A stretch of 64,000 nt of DNA, from NCBI GenBank assembly GCA_003255025.1, contig QANY01004135.1, positions 868,001 to 932,000 on the forward strand, written 5' to 3'. This document shows, piece after piece, positions 10,400-20,430 of this stretch; position 1 is the first letter of the stretch, and the number at the start of each line of letters is the position of its first letter. The notes beneath the pieces are model-generated. The model was not told the origin of the DNA. It worked only from the letters and a program-made list of their open reading frames with translations, and ran no database searches. A program made the position numbers and the translations under genes. The DNA is from Datisca glomerata (lineage: Eukaryota; Streptophyta; Magnoliopsida; Cucurbitales; Datiscaceae).

Positions 10400-11440
10400 T
10401 GAATTATTCTATGAGTTATTTTTCCCACCAGAAATGAAGTATTCATGTGAATCCTGTGACTAAAGTTGGATTACCTCATTGTGTGGTAATGTAGCTGTTA
10501 GCTACCATTGCCATGTACTGCAATTTGTTGAGAACTTCCTACTCAGAAATTCCATCAATATTCTATTCGTATAATTTCTCTACAGAAACAAAATATTTAA
10601 TTTACTAAAGAGTTTTAAAAAATTTGGATATAAGGAGGAATTGGCTTTTTATGCCATTTCCTTTCTAATTTATTAATTTCTAAATTTTTAAATGTATCTT
10701 CAATTTTATTAATGTTTAAAGATTCATGGATTGTGAATGACTCATAGGTAGATTCAGACCCATGGCTTTCTGATTCTGAACTACTGTCTTGGTTAATAAC
10801 CTAAACAGAAGAAGATGATTTGACAGATTTATTCTTCAATTCTTGAAACATTTTATCTATATGTTTATTTAAGCGGAACAATATTTAAAGTGATTTATCT
10901 GAAAGATTTATTATGGATTTTTCTTCTAGTGATTCATTAGATTTTGGTTCATGAAAATTATCAACCTTATTTTCAATATTATATAATTATTTTCCTATTG
11001 TAATTAAACTTTGATTCGTGTAATTGAGTTGTTCAACTACTTGTGATTATGTTTTTCTTCCTTTGAAATCTTGAAAGTAGAAGCAGTGATTAAAGAATTT
11101 TTATGGTTAATTATAATTTTTTCAGGTGGTGGATGACCAGTAGACGCCACACTGAAGTCTTCCTTGACCCATTTAGATTTGAAAATTATTTTAATATTTT
11201 TCTCATATATATCCTCGCTATAATCAAGGAAAAGCATGTCAATTCTAAACTTTTACATGAATGCCTTCCATTCAGCAATGATGATTTTTCTTTGGTCCAT
11301 ATTATTTGCACCTATTACGTCTATCAAGATTGGCTGAGTCATTATTGTGGTTGGTTAGACCTTCCTAATCTGGCTTGCATTCTTAATTCAGAGTTCTTTA
11401 ATGTAAAACTAAGAGTTGAGGATTAATAGGAAGAAATGTT
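10400..11440 (-). pseudogene. Right copy: polyprotein segment upstream of coat region
   Basis: This minus-strand stretch matches 6480-7760 of the left arm base by base over long runs; for example, the block that reads open at 6740-6870 on the left is found at 11105-11235 here. It is frameshifted and stop-ridden, and only short frames such as 11037-11237 remain. The plus-strand frame at 11103-11426 is an antisense shadow. Confidence 0.6.
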
Positions 11441-11451
11441 CCTTGGAAATT

Positions 11452-12350
11452 TTATTTTGTGGGCACTTCAAGTTTGTCAGATTGTTCAGATTTATTATCG
11501 AAGACTGGCTGACTAGCATGAGAACTCGTGGCTATACCTTTAAGCCTTAAATTTTTAAACATTTTTAATTCTTGTTCTATTTGTTGAATCCTAAGATCCT
11601 GATTATGATTGATAGATGATCCAGAAAATGAATTCCTAGGGGTATTAGAGTGGCTATACTCCTTAACTTGAGGATTAAAACTAAAAGATTGGAAATTTTT
11701 AACAGTTCCATCCATGTACTGCTGGACATAATCTAAATCTTCAATTGGGTGTTGAATTTGTGTGGGTTGGCTTTCATTGGTTAAAAGCCAATTTGTAGGA
11801 AAAGTAATATCATGCCACCTAATTGTTTTAGGAACTCTAATATTGGCCTTACTTTGGCTAGATTGAATAAATAGGGTTTGATTTTTGGGACTCATATTGA
11901 TGGCTTGGAAATTCATATTGGTTTTGGTGACTTTGTAATGAACTCTAAAAATTAAAGCTAGGTGTTGGGTTCCTTCTAGGACTTGGTAACCACTAGTTTT
12001 AATATTCAAAGTTACAGATTTTAGAATATGAGGGTCTGTTAAACTAACAGATAAAGCTGGGAAACAATTGAAATGGATTAGACCATTACAAAATGAGGAT
12101 TCAATTAATCTTAAAATACTATCATTAAAATTTATGAATCTTGCATCTCACAAGGCTAACAAGAAAAATGTATTTAGGCCTCTTCTTGTGAGTGGTTTAA
12201 CTCCAATTTAGACTAAACTAAAATGAAGAAAATTATATCCTTCTTGAATGTGATGTTTTATTGCATTGGGGGAAAGTAATTGGCAAGTTTTATGCTATTT
12301 TAATTATTTTTACATGATGCTGAGACTTGAAGGAAGCAACAAACCATGTT
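11452..12350 (-). pseudogene. Right copy: movement-protein-like gene (30K family), best-preserved part
   Basis: A minus-strand frame is open from 12009 down to 11452 (185 codons). It contains LALIFRVHYKVTKTNMNFQ and IRWHDITFPTNWLLTN, words typical of the viral movement protein family of plant pararetroviruses. The N-terminal part continues upstream to about 12350 with stops. The ATG at 12009 is internal; the real start would lie further upstream in broken sequence. The C-terminal half is Gln/Ser-rich with a short coiled-coil-like stretch (LRIQQIEQELKMF). Movement proteins enlarge plasmodesmata; this copy is a relic. Confidence 0.7.
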
Positions 12351-12883
12351 GATTTATAATTTTTTTTATTAGGGATTTTGGGTATATTCCATACCCTATG
12401 ATCTACTTAATCATCTGCTGTGTATTCAAAATGTTCTTTGGTTATTATGTCAGGTATTGTATTCATTGTAGACCTATTACTACTAGAAGAATTACTTCTA
12501 AATAATCTACTCATAGCTCAAACTAACTAAATTATTCTTATGATTGAAAATTTCATATTGTATTTTGATTTGCAATCTACTATGACTTCTACAACCTCCT
12601 ACCAAGTCGACTCTTCACCGCTTTGCCCCTACAACCACCCTACCCTCAAGATTTACATCTCTAAGAGGTGTTATTGCGGTGCCTGAAGCTAATAAAATAG
12701 AAACTGATATGTCAGCCTCTGGTAAATCAGATTTACAGATTATATAATCAAATATTATAGAGAAATAATCAAGCATAAGAGTAACCAGCCACTTGGGCAG
12801 CAAGTGAGATTAAATAAAAACACTTATTCAAAGACAGTTAATTTATGATATTAAAGACTGGGTATTAAGGGTGTAAGAATTAA

Positions 12884-13040
12884 GCACAAAAATAGTAAAA
12901 CTGTATTAAAGTGCAAGATTCAAAACTTACACAAACAATAAAATTAATTTGTAATGATTAAATAGTGCTCTCGCTCACTATTTAATGTTGAGAAGAAAAA
13001 AGAAGAGATTACAAAAGAGGAGAGGAAGAAAGCTTTATTT
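12884..13040. repeat. Direct repeat, left copy, flanking the RNase H piece
   Basis: This block (key words AAACTGTATTAAAGTGCAAG, TTCAAAACTTACACAAAC and TGATTAAATAGTGCTCTCGC) recurs in the same orientation at about 14020-14170. The two copies bracket the RNase H fragment. The arrangement fits terminal or tandem-copy repeats of a pararetrovirus-like or LTR-like element. Which piece they belong to is not certain. Confidence 0.65.
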
Positions 13041-13099
13041 TTAAAATAAGTTTTGCTCTCAAATAGTTAAGAGTGAAAAATAAGTTCTGAGTAACATAT

Positions 13100-13835
13100 A
13101 TGATTTTTATGATAATATAAGAATTGATTGCAAGCATCTCTTTGAAAGGCTAAAAATGAATCCTCCTCCATGGACATTTGTCCATACCAATGTGATTAAA
13201 AAAAAAACTCATGTTAAGATACTCCCTTGTCTTGGCATCCCCTCAAATAATTCTTTCAAAATTGTTCAGACTGATGCTTCTGAAATAGGATATGGATGTA
13301 TCTTTTTACAGAAAATCTCTCCAGAGTCACATGAACAGATTATGAGGTTCACATCTGGAACGTGGTCCCGATCACAAATTAATTATGTCACAATTAAAAA
13401 TGAAATCTTATTTGTTGTTCTGTGTATACAAAAATTTTAGGATGACTTGTTAAATCAAAAATTCCTTTCAAAGATTGACTGTAAATCTGTGAAACATGTT
13501 CTGGAGAAAGATATTAAAAATACCGCTTCAAAACAAATTTCAGGATGACTTGTTAAATCAAAAATTACTTTTAAGGATTGACTGTAAATCTGCGAAACAT
13601 GTTCTGGAGAAAAATGTTAAAAATATTACTTCAAAATAATTTTTTGCTAGATGGCAGATCATACTTTAATATTTTTTATTTTGATATTGAATTCATTAAA
13701 TGTATTAATAATTCAGTTCCTAACTTTTTGACCCGTGAATTTTTGCAGGGACAACATGATGGGGTCCTCGCCCCAAGCCTCATAGAAAATAATCAAAGGG
13801 GAGTCATCGACTCTATAATTGGCCCTTAAGGTCCA
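13100..13835 (+). pseudogene. Pararetrovirus-like RNase H fragment
   Basis: The frame 13156-13440 contains FKIVQTDASEIGYGCIF, the first catalytic Asp strand of RNase H, and QINYVTIKNEILFVVLCIQ, which holds the conserved Glu helix. After a local duplication (13439-13644) the sequence continues to FLTREFLQGQHDG at about 13728, the usual C-terminal end of RNase H in plant pararetrovirus-like polyproteins. Reverse transcriptase is missing upstream. Stops and a frameshift near 13640 show that the fragment is dead. It lies on the plus strand and is probably the 3' end of a third partial copy of the same element family as the inverted repeat. Confidence 0.75.
13439..13644 (+). repeat. 103-bp tandem duplication inside RNase H fragment
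   Basis: The unit starting AGGATGACTTGTTAAATCAA occurs at 13439-13541 and again at 13542-13644 with about ten differences. It doubles the segment after the second catalytic helix and breaks the domain. Confidence 0.85.
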
Positions 13836-14019
13836 AATCAAAGAGGATCTTTATGCTCCAAGAAATACCCAAATGACAATACCTCAGGTCCATCAGGCCC
13901 AACTACCAAACAATATTGGTCAACCAATTTGACCTATTTGCAGTCTTTAAACTTTTTGACCCGTAATTGGTTATCAACTAGCCAATTACCAATTACAAAA
14001 GTTTCATACCCATGTAAGT

Positions 14020-14170
14020 GCACAAAACTGTATTAATGTGTAAGATTCAAAACTTACACAAACGATAAAGTTTATTGGTAATGATTAAATAGTACTTCCG
14101 CTTTCTATTTAATGTTGATGGAAAAAGAAGAAGAGATTTACAAAAGAGTAGAGGAAGAAAGCTACATTAG
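14020..14170. repeat. Direct repeat, right copy, flanking the RNase H piece
   Basis: Second copy of the 12884-13040 block, again ending in GAGGAAGAAAGC. The copies are similar but not identical, with some indels. Confidence 0.65.
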
Positions 14171-14312
14171 TGATGATGAATAGAAAGGAATAATTCACTT
14201 TTGGCAAAATGCGAACATTTGAATAAATCAAAATCAACTAATTTTGAATAAATTAAACATTTATCAAATGTTGGTATCTTCAACATTATAAAATTTTCTT
14301 AGCTTTTATTTA

Positions 14313-14323
<11 letters not shown>

Positions 14324-14384
<61 letters not shown>
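14324..14384. repeat. (CAT)n microsatellite
   Basis: An uninterrupted ATC/CAT trinucleotide run of 61 bp, about 20 units. Confidence 0.97.
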
Positions 14385-14386
<2 letters not shown>

Positions 14387-14605
14387 CTATTTCATAATTC
14401 TTTTTCATTTGTTTTAGGTTTTAGTCAGAGAATTAATTTAGAAGTACTGCAATACAACAAGTGATAGGTTTGACTTTCATTAATTTTTCATAGTAGTCCA
14501 TTGTTACAGCAACACTACTAGGTTAGTTTCTTGCCATTTATTTTCTTTTATTTTCATTTATTTATTTTTGTCTGTTTACTATTCTTTTAGTTTTTATATA
14601 TTACT

Positions 14606-14626
14606 AATATATATATATATATATAT
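14606..14626. repeat. (AT)n microsatellite
   Basis: A 21-bp alternating AT run. Confidence 0.95.
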
Positions 14627-14889
14627 TGCATGCATGTTCTCAGGTCACTAGTACCTATTTAGAACCTATAGATTGTGAGATTCAGTGAACATTTCCTAGA
14701 AGAAAACAAAGCTTCATTCAAGTATCAAATCAATCAAGTAGCTGAAGAAGTAGAATAAGTACGGTAAAACCTTTTAGAGAGTACTTGAGTCCATTAGCTA
14801 ATCTAGATCTTCATTCAATATCCAAAAATAGTCGCGGTTGAGCTTTGAATCGAGACACAGTGTCGTTAAATTGTCTTCCATCTTTTTAC

Positions 14890-15260
14890 GGCTCTGTAAT
14901 AAGAGCCATACGACCATTTGAATGATTTCTATGATGTGTGTGAGATTTAAGAAAAAATTTCACTTGATGATGTTAAGCTTCATTTGTTTCCATTCTCTTT
15001 GAAAGATAGAGCTCAATCATGGTTAAATACATTACTGGGTAATAACATTTAATCTTTGGAAAAAATGGTTGATAAATTTTTGAATAAATACTTTCCAGCT
15101 TATAAAACTAATGCTACTCGTAGGGAAATCTCATAAGTTTCACAAGGAAAGGATGAGCAATTATATAAAGTTTGGGAGAGTTTAATCGGTTTCTCATGAA
15201 ATGTCCTCATCATGGTTTCGAGAAATGGAAACAGTGTCGAAAGTTTCTAGAATGATTGAT
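14890..15260 (+). pseudogene. Ty3/gypsy gag relic (retrotrans_gag type)
   Basis: With two frameshifts the plus strand reads DDVKLHLFPFSLKDRAQSWL and then VDKFLNKYFPAYKTNATRRE and KDEQLYKVWE. These are the classic words of plant gypsy capsid (retrotrans_gag): a leucine-phenylalanine strand, the Ala-x-x-Trp-Leu motif, the Phe-x-x-Lys-Tyr-Phe-Pro motif, and the Glu-x-Leu-Tyr-x-x-Trp-Glu helix. Only about 120 codons are recognisable. No pol follows, because the LTR element begins at 15364. Confidence 0.75.
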
Positions 15261-15363
15261 GCTACAAACTCAAGAGTGTTTAGAATCTGTTTCCAAGGAA
15301 AAAGTCTTCGGTACAAGCAATATATGAACCATGCAAAGGACTCGTGATCTCACATACATAGCT

Positions 15364-16065
15364 TGTTATATGTGTTTTTTCAGCCACCAATGACATGGCA
15401 ACACGTGTCACACCGCAACAGAGAGCCAATGACGAAGAAGAGTTTCAGATTAGAGGAACTGACCTCGCATGGTCATTCCCAAAGGAGCTCAGGTCGCACA
15501 GACCTGAGCACATGAAAGACGATAAGAGATGCCCCTAAAGGATCTCAGATGACTATCAATGACAGGGATATTATTACATATCAAAAGTAACATCCAAGTG
15601 GTGCCTTCTCATAGGCTCAAATGCCCATCGAGTCTAATCACCGTGACAGAGTGTCAAATCAACCCCCGATACATCACCTCGAAAGCACATCAATATTTAA
15701 TGGTAGTCAATTTATGTAAAGGTTGCCTACCATCAATCCAATCAAGGGTAGTCATCGTGTGCTAAAAAGTTTTTCCTACATGCTCCTGAGGCTTCTTCAA
15801 CACACCTCCACCTGCGAAGCCTCAAGTACAAATACCCCCGTTTAAAAAAGAGAGAGGTATGTCATTTCTCTCACAAGGAAACTATTCCAAAATAATGACA
15901 GGATATTGACATAGGCATCAGAGGCCCATAAGCGAGGGAACCACCCTCGATTCTCCATGTCTTCGGGTTCTTTATTTGGTTTTTATAGATTCTAAGGTCA
16001 AGGTGAGCTCCACGCTAGGTGAAGATCGCATCCAAACATCACTGTTGAGATTTTTGGCATCAACA
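15364..16065 (+). repeat. 5' LTR of the pol-less element
   Basis: Starts TGTTATATGTG and ends GCATCAACA. It is matched over its whole length by 18064-18759, with key shared words AACACGTGTCA, CCTTCTCATAGGCTCAA and ATCGCATCCAAACATCACTG. A short (T/A)-rich segment near 15840 may have been its TATA region, but it is mutated compared with the 3' copy. Confidence 0.8.
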
Positions 16066-16090
16066 GTTAGGGATGTCTATAGAAATGACA
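16066..16090 (+). promoter_or_regulatory. Degenerate primer binding site after 5' LTR
   Basis: GTTAGGGATGTCTATAGAAA lies directly after the 5' LTR. It aligns without gaps to the GTTGGCGCCGTCTGTGGGAA type of primer site seen in Tat-lineage gypsy elements, mostly through transitions. The resemblance is by eye. Confidence 0.45.
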
Positions 16091-18051
16091 ATAGTATCGT
16101 TCATATTTAAAGTACTTGAAATCCCTTCTCACCCGCAAAGAGAAGACATTTTTGGCATCCTACACCGACGAACTCCAAGATAAGGGGGAGATCCACCATT
16201 TTCCTTGCTGAGAGAAGAATTATCTACCGTCATGATGACTACATGATGTAGGAAGAATAATACCGAGGCCGTAACCTCTAGGTGACCAGAAAAGTAAGGC
16301 AAGACACACTAGTCGTTGCTTAAACAGTAGCGGTCTCTTGTACAGGAATGATCCTCCCTCATGACTAAAAGGCTTGCCACCAGAGTCATCATTACTTGCG
16401 GAACGCTGAGGGAAAACTATCCAAGAAAGGGAAAGGTCCTAGCTAGAGTAGGAATACCTGGCTAGAATTTAGAGAAAGAAATGTCTGTCAGGCATTATAG
16501 CCCAACGGATAAAATAATGATTTATCTGGAGCAGGAACACCTGGATAGGCATTGAAGGAAAGGTCTTCTGATCGAGTACCAGAAGGAAAAGAGTTTGGCT
16601 TTCTATCTAACTCGCCTGACTGGGAAAAGGCTCAACCATAAGAAAGGATGTTTGAAAAAATGCCAAAAGGTAAAGTCCCAATTTGTGGTAGGTCCGCCCC
16701 ACCAAGCCTCCCGAGAGGGAGCACACTTGAAAACTTCATAAAGAATTGGGGAAGCCCATTGGGAAGGACCAAGTCCGTTTACTTAAGCCCGAGATTAGAA
16801 CAACCTTGTAGCTTAGGTTTGTAGGAGTTAGTAAGCATTCATAACTCGAAGCAACAAAGAAGCACAAACAAAGGAAGGATTAGGGTCTCGTTTAGACCTT
16901 AAACAAAGCTTTACGGAAGTATGAAACTTCATATACTCGAGGAATGTTTATTACTTAAAGCAAAACTCATACAACTACAAAATGTTATGAAAAAGGTAAT
17001 AAACAAGAGCAGAGTTGAAGGAAGAAGCCAGAGTTAATCTCTCCCATGAGATGCGCAAGGAAGGAAGCCACCACGCCCGGGTTTAAGATGATCCTAAAGG
17101 ATGCGAGTGGAAGGGCTGCTTTATCGACTCCTGAAGCATGTTCTAATGAGTAGTTGGTGGATCAAAAGGGTAGATGTGGTAAAGAGAAGGGGAATGGTGA
17201 TGCAGAAGGAGGTGGATTGTAGCTGGTGAAGAGGCTTCATTACGGATCAAAGGTTAATACTACCGACAGGGTTGCAAACCTTTCCTTAGGATAAGGTTTC
17301 TCAATAGAGGGGCTTTTCAATTGTCAGCTGGTAACCAACACAGACAAAGATTCACCGCATATGCTTTTCAACGGGAAGAAAATCACTTCAAATAGGATAC
17401 CATTGACTTTGAGGAACTGTGTTTAAATTACATAAGAGAGGGAAACAACAACCGTGGGTAGGAAAGCTAGAAGAATCTCAAGAGGGAGCCCCCAAAGCAG
17501 AATATGCCCCAAAAAGGGAAATATTACAATTCTCTCAAGAAGAAAAGAAGAATTGGGGGCAAGAATGAGGGTTGTCAAAGGTTTTGACTCTTTCAGGGAG
17601 GCAAGGATGAAGAAAATGAGGAGGAAAACCGCCTATTATAGGCATTGAAGAAGGAAACCTCTCAGTTAATAGGCATTAAAAAGGAAAAAAATAGTGACTA
17701 TTGAGGCTATCTTACGCCCGATGAACGACTGTTTCACGAACAAATGAGAAAGTTTCAAGAAACCAAACGTCATTCAAATGACTCGGGAATGAAGTGACAC
17801 ATCGAGGAGTCAAGATTAACCGTTAGCGATCCTCACCCTCTTTTACGTGCACCCAGACACCATTAGTGCCCCACTCCCAAGGAGATTAGTGGGCTTAAAT
17901 CACAAAAAAAGTTAAACGACACACGAGCAAGTCACGACAAAAATCGATAAGATGAACAGAGTCCTTAGCTTCACACTGCATGAAGTCAGCTCAGGTAAAG
18001 AACATAGATGAAGATTTCTCAAACATGGGTGAATGAGCCACCCAATTCCTC
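16091..18051 (+). other. Internal region of pol-less LTR element, no gene recognised
   Basis: The sequence is purine-rich on the plus strand and GC-richer than its surroundings. Short frames such as 17454-17648 are very basic but show no known domain. It resembles the long untranslated regions of Tat-type elements rather than coding sequence. Confidence 0.5.
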
Positions 18052-18063
18052 GACAGGGGAAAC
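18052..18063 (+). promoter_or_regulatory. Polypurine tract before 3' LTR
   Basis: GACAGGGGAAAC lies immediately before the 3' LTR, where plus-strand DNA synthesis of an LTR element is primed. Confidence 0.6.
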
Positions 18064-18759
18064 TATTATATGTGTTTTCTTGACAACCAATGACGCGAAA
18101 ACACGTGTCATACTGCAGTAGAGCCAATGATGAAGGAGAGTTTCAAAGGAGAGGAACCGAAATCGCTCGGTCAGTCCCAAGGGAGCTTGAGTCATATAGA
18201 CCTAAGCACATGAAGGACAATAAGAGAGGCCCCCAAAAGGAGCTCGGTCGACTATCAGTGACAAGGATATTATTATCACCGAAAGTAACATCCCAGGTGG
18301 CGCCTTCTCATAGGCTCAAACGCCCAGCGAGTCCAATCGTCGTGTCAGAGTGTCAAATTAGCGCCCAATACTCCACCTCGAAAGCACATCAATATTTAAC
18401 GCTAGTCACGTTATCAAGGTTGCCTCCCATCAGTCTAATCAGGGCAGTCATCGTGTCTCGAGAAACTTCTCCTACACGCTTCTAAGGCTTCTTTGACATG
18501 CTTCCCCTCGTGATTCCTCAGGTACAAATACCCTTGTTTATAAAAGAGAGAGCTATGCCATTTATCCCCTAAGGAAACTATACCAAAATAATGTCATGAT
18601 ACTGATATAGGCATCATAGGCCCATAGGTGAGGCAATCACCCCCTGATTTTCCTCGTCTTTGGGTTCTTTATTTGTGTTTCACAGATTCTGAGGTCAAGG
18701 GGAACACTACGCTAGGAGAGGATCGCATGCAAACATCACTGTTGAGTTTTTCAGCAACA
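18064..18759 (+). repeat. 3' LTR of the pol-less element
   Basis: Direct-repeat partner of 15364-16065, ending TTTTTCAGCAACA. It contains a better-preserved TATA box, TATAAAAG at 18539-18546. It ends exactly where minus-strand gypsy reverse transcriptase sequence begins. Confidence 0.8.
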
Positions 18760-18965
18760 AAATAGCCCTTCTCCACCAAGCTCACTAACGTGTCTTTGAA
18801 ATTCTTTTGTCTCCTCCGAATTTCTTCTATAGAAGGTTTAATTAGAATGGATTCTCTGGGTATAAAATTAATTTGATGCTCAATTCCTCTTATTGGTGGT
18901 AAACTAATAGACATCTCTTAGGGGAAACACATCATCAAGATCCTGTAAAAGAGAAACAAGGAATC
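18760..18965 (-). pseudogene. Gypsy chromovirus-like relic: start of reverse transcriptase
   Basis: The minus-strand translation reads ISLPPIRGIEHQINFIP followed by an Arg/Lys-rich helix and LVEKGYF. This is the N-terminal lead-in of gypsy reverse transcriptase (Leu-Pro-Pro-x-Arg-x-x-x-His-x-Ile). Just before it, in another frame, comes LLQDLDDVFP, the usual end of the protease-RT linker. The RT is cut right after GYF by the LTR element ending at 18759, so the catalytic part is absent. Confidence 0.8.
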
Positions 18966-19059
18966 TGGGCAAAGAGGGTTAGGTTCATTAGTAGTATAAC
19001 AAGCCTCTTTGTATAAAATTACAATCAAAGGTTGGTTCGAGGATGAAGTTTTTCTTTTG

Positions 19060-19435
19060 TTCTCACTCTCTTAAATAAAAGCTCACTTATTTTATCTCTT
19101 TTCCCCCTAAGTTTCTGAAATTTTCTCTCTCTCACTCTTTTTTTCTTTCTATCCATTTTTGTCCCACTCACTCTCTTTTCCTCCCTCACTCTCCTTTTTC
19201 ATGCCACTCACTTTTGTAACATCATTTGATGATCAAACACTTGACTCAGGATTAATGATATAAAAGTAATCTTTCTCTTATATAATACAAAGGAGTGTCT
19301 ATTGGTATAACCAGCATGGGTTTTATCTATCAAACTACCATGGTCTCTCGAAAAGATATGCCTCACATGCATTGGCAACACATTACAAAAAACCTCATCT
19401 TTACACTTTCTAATAGAGAATGACAAGCACTTGTT
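19060..19435 (-). pseudogene. Gypsy chromovirus-like relic: protease-RT linker
   Basis: The minus strand at 19208-19426 encodes KCKDEVFCNVLPMHVRHIF, an Arg-Asp-His-Gly motif, and YTNRHSFVLYKRKITFISL. These are family words of plant chromovirus-like gypsy polyproteins just after the protease. Downstream (19060-19200) follows a Lys/Glu-rich spacer, also usual for this group. Frames are broken. Confidence 0.75.
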
Positions 19436-19439
19436 TATT

Positions 19440-19645
19440 CACTTTAATTTAACCACAATCATTCGACCATTTTAACTCACACGGCCAGTAATGTTTGAAA
19501 GTTGAAAAAATCAATTTCTTCACTGCTAGCCGCATTATTACAAATCCCCCCCATCAATAATAATGCTACATACCTTATATCAACGAGACATCTAGTATGA
19601 AAGATGTTCTCACGTTATATCTTTTAATCTTCTTTGATATATTCA
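19440..19645 (-). pseudogene. Gypsy chromovirus-like relic: aspartic protease
   Basis: The minus strand begins with RENIFHTRCLV, the typical lead-in of the chromovirus protease. It then gives an active-site strand reading ALLLMGGICNNAASS, in which the catalytic Asp-Gly-Gly is mutated to Met-Gly-Gly. Stops follow. The protease is dead. Confidence 0.7.
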
Positions 19646-19649
19646 CTAA

Positions 19650-19905
19650 GAGCTCTCCTTACCACCAAAAGCTCTCCTTCAACTTCATATTCAATGTCAC
19701 TTGCATCCTCTAAAGGTGGCATAGAATCATCATCTGCTTCACCTTCAATCTCAATATCTCATTCATCTCTCAAAATAATTACTCTTTTGTTTGGACACTA
19801 AGATGCAATATGATCTGTTCAACAAACACTTAAAGCAATTTATCTATGATTCTACAAGCTTGGGAATCCTTTTTACCATGGTTTTGTATGCCTTAAACCT
19901 TGTGT
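19650..19905 (-). pseudogene. Gypsy chromovirus-like relic: gag zinc knuckle and acidic tail
   Basis: The minus strand reads TDHIASxCPNKR near 19790, the second half of a CCHC zinc knuckle with one Cys ligand upstream lost. The acidic stretch DDDSMPPLEDASDIEYEVEG follows and then VRRALS, as in chromovirus gag-protease junctions. Confidence 0.75.
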
Positions 19906-19929
19906 TCTTTCGAGGTTTCATCTTTGAGC

Positions 19930-20430
19930 TTAAAGTTAGGCTTTTCATCCATCTTGCTCCAATTCAGTTATCAAGATGAAGAAGCATCCGAATGTTGCCC
20001 AACGCGATGGAACCCTTCCTCTTTAATTGTACCACTTTAATGGCCATGTGCACCATGTCATTAATCTCGACATAATTTTGCAACTCTACCACATTTGTAA
20101 TATCATGATTTAACCCAACTAGGAACCTAGTCGTAGTAGCTTCTCGATCCTCCTCTACATTGGCTCAAATCATGGCTATCTCTATCTCCTTCTAGTAATC
20201 TTCCATACTTTTAGAGTCTTGAGTAAGACTTTGTGAATTTTGAAACAAATCTCTATAGAAATTACTTGGAATAAATCTCCTCCTTGAAATAGCTTTCATC
20301 GCCTCCCATATCTCAATAGGCACTTCACCATTCCTCCTCCTACCAAAAATAAGTTTATCCCATCTTCTGCTCATTATTCTCTCCTCAGTATTTTTTTTCT
20401 GCAATTTAATTTTCCGCATGATAATGTCCG
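19930..20430 (-). pseudogene. Gypsy chromovirus-like relic: gag capsid
   Basis: The minus-strand frame at 20192-20419 encodes WDKLIFGRRRNGEVPIEIWE, then AISRRRFIPSNFYRDLFQ and LTQDSKSMEDY. After a stop come NVEEDREATTTRFLVGLN and VVELQNYVEINDMVHMAIK. These match the retrotrans_gag core (Trp-Trp-Asp, Arg-Arg-Arg-Phe-Ile-Pro, tyrosine-rich helix) in order. The gag start is missing beyond about 20430. Confidence 0.8.

Larger units (their letters stand above)
5575..12835. repeat. Large inverted repeat of endogenous pararetrovirus-like sequence
   Basis: The left arm (about 5575-8943, plus strand) and right arm (about 9221-12835, minus strand) carry the same sequence in opposite orientation, tail to tail. 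They are separated by about 277 bp that only the left copy has (the protease part). Matching landmarks are 5700-5830 with 12590-12720, 6770-6870 with 11110-11210, the zinc knuckle at 8481 with 9651-9702, and 8876-8940 with 9221-9290. Identity is roughly 80-85 percent in stretches compared by eye. The left arm has lost part of the movement-protein-like gene (near 6150) and carries a duplicated block near 7170-7400. Both arms are full of stops and cannot make a virus-like protein. Confidence 0.85.
15364..18759 (+). mobile_element. Non-autonomous LTR retrotransposon without pol (LARD-like)
   Basis: Two direct repeats of about 700 bp (15364-16065 and 18064-18759) bracket a roughly 2.0-kb internal region with no recognisable gag, protease, RT or integrase. 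The 5' LTR begins TGTTATATG; the 3' LTR begins TATTATATG, with the G mutated. A polypurine-like tract AGGGGAAAC precedes the 3' LTR, and a degenerate primer-site-like sequence follows the 5' LTR. Such an element would have to borrow proteins from an autonomous relative; primer-site wording suggests a Tat-type gypsy relative. No clean 5-bp target-site duplication is visible (TAGCT on the left, AATAG on the right). Confidence 0.75.

Noticed and set aside
11103..11426. Plus-strand ORF of 107 codons in the right arm
   Set aside because: It lies antisense to the pararetrovirus-like segment that matches 6560-7000 of the left arm; a shadow frame.
14324..14384. CRISPR-like regular repeat
   Set aside because: It is an uninterrupted trinucleotide microsatellite without spacers, and the genome is a plant's.
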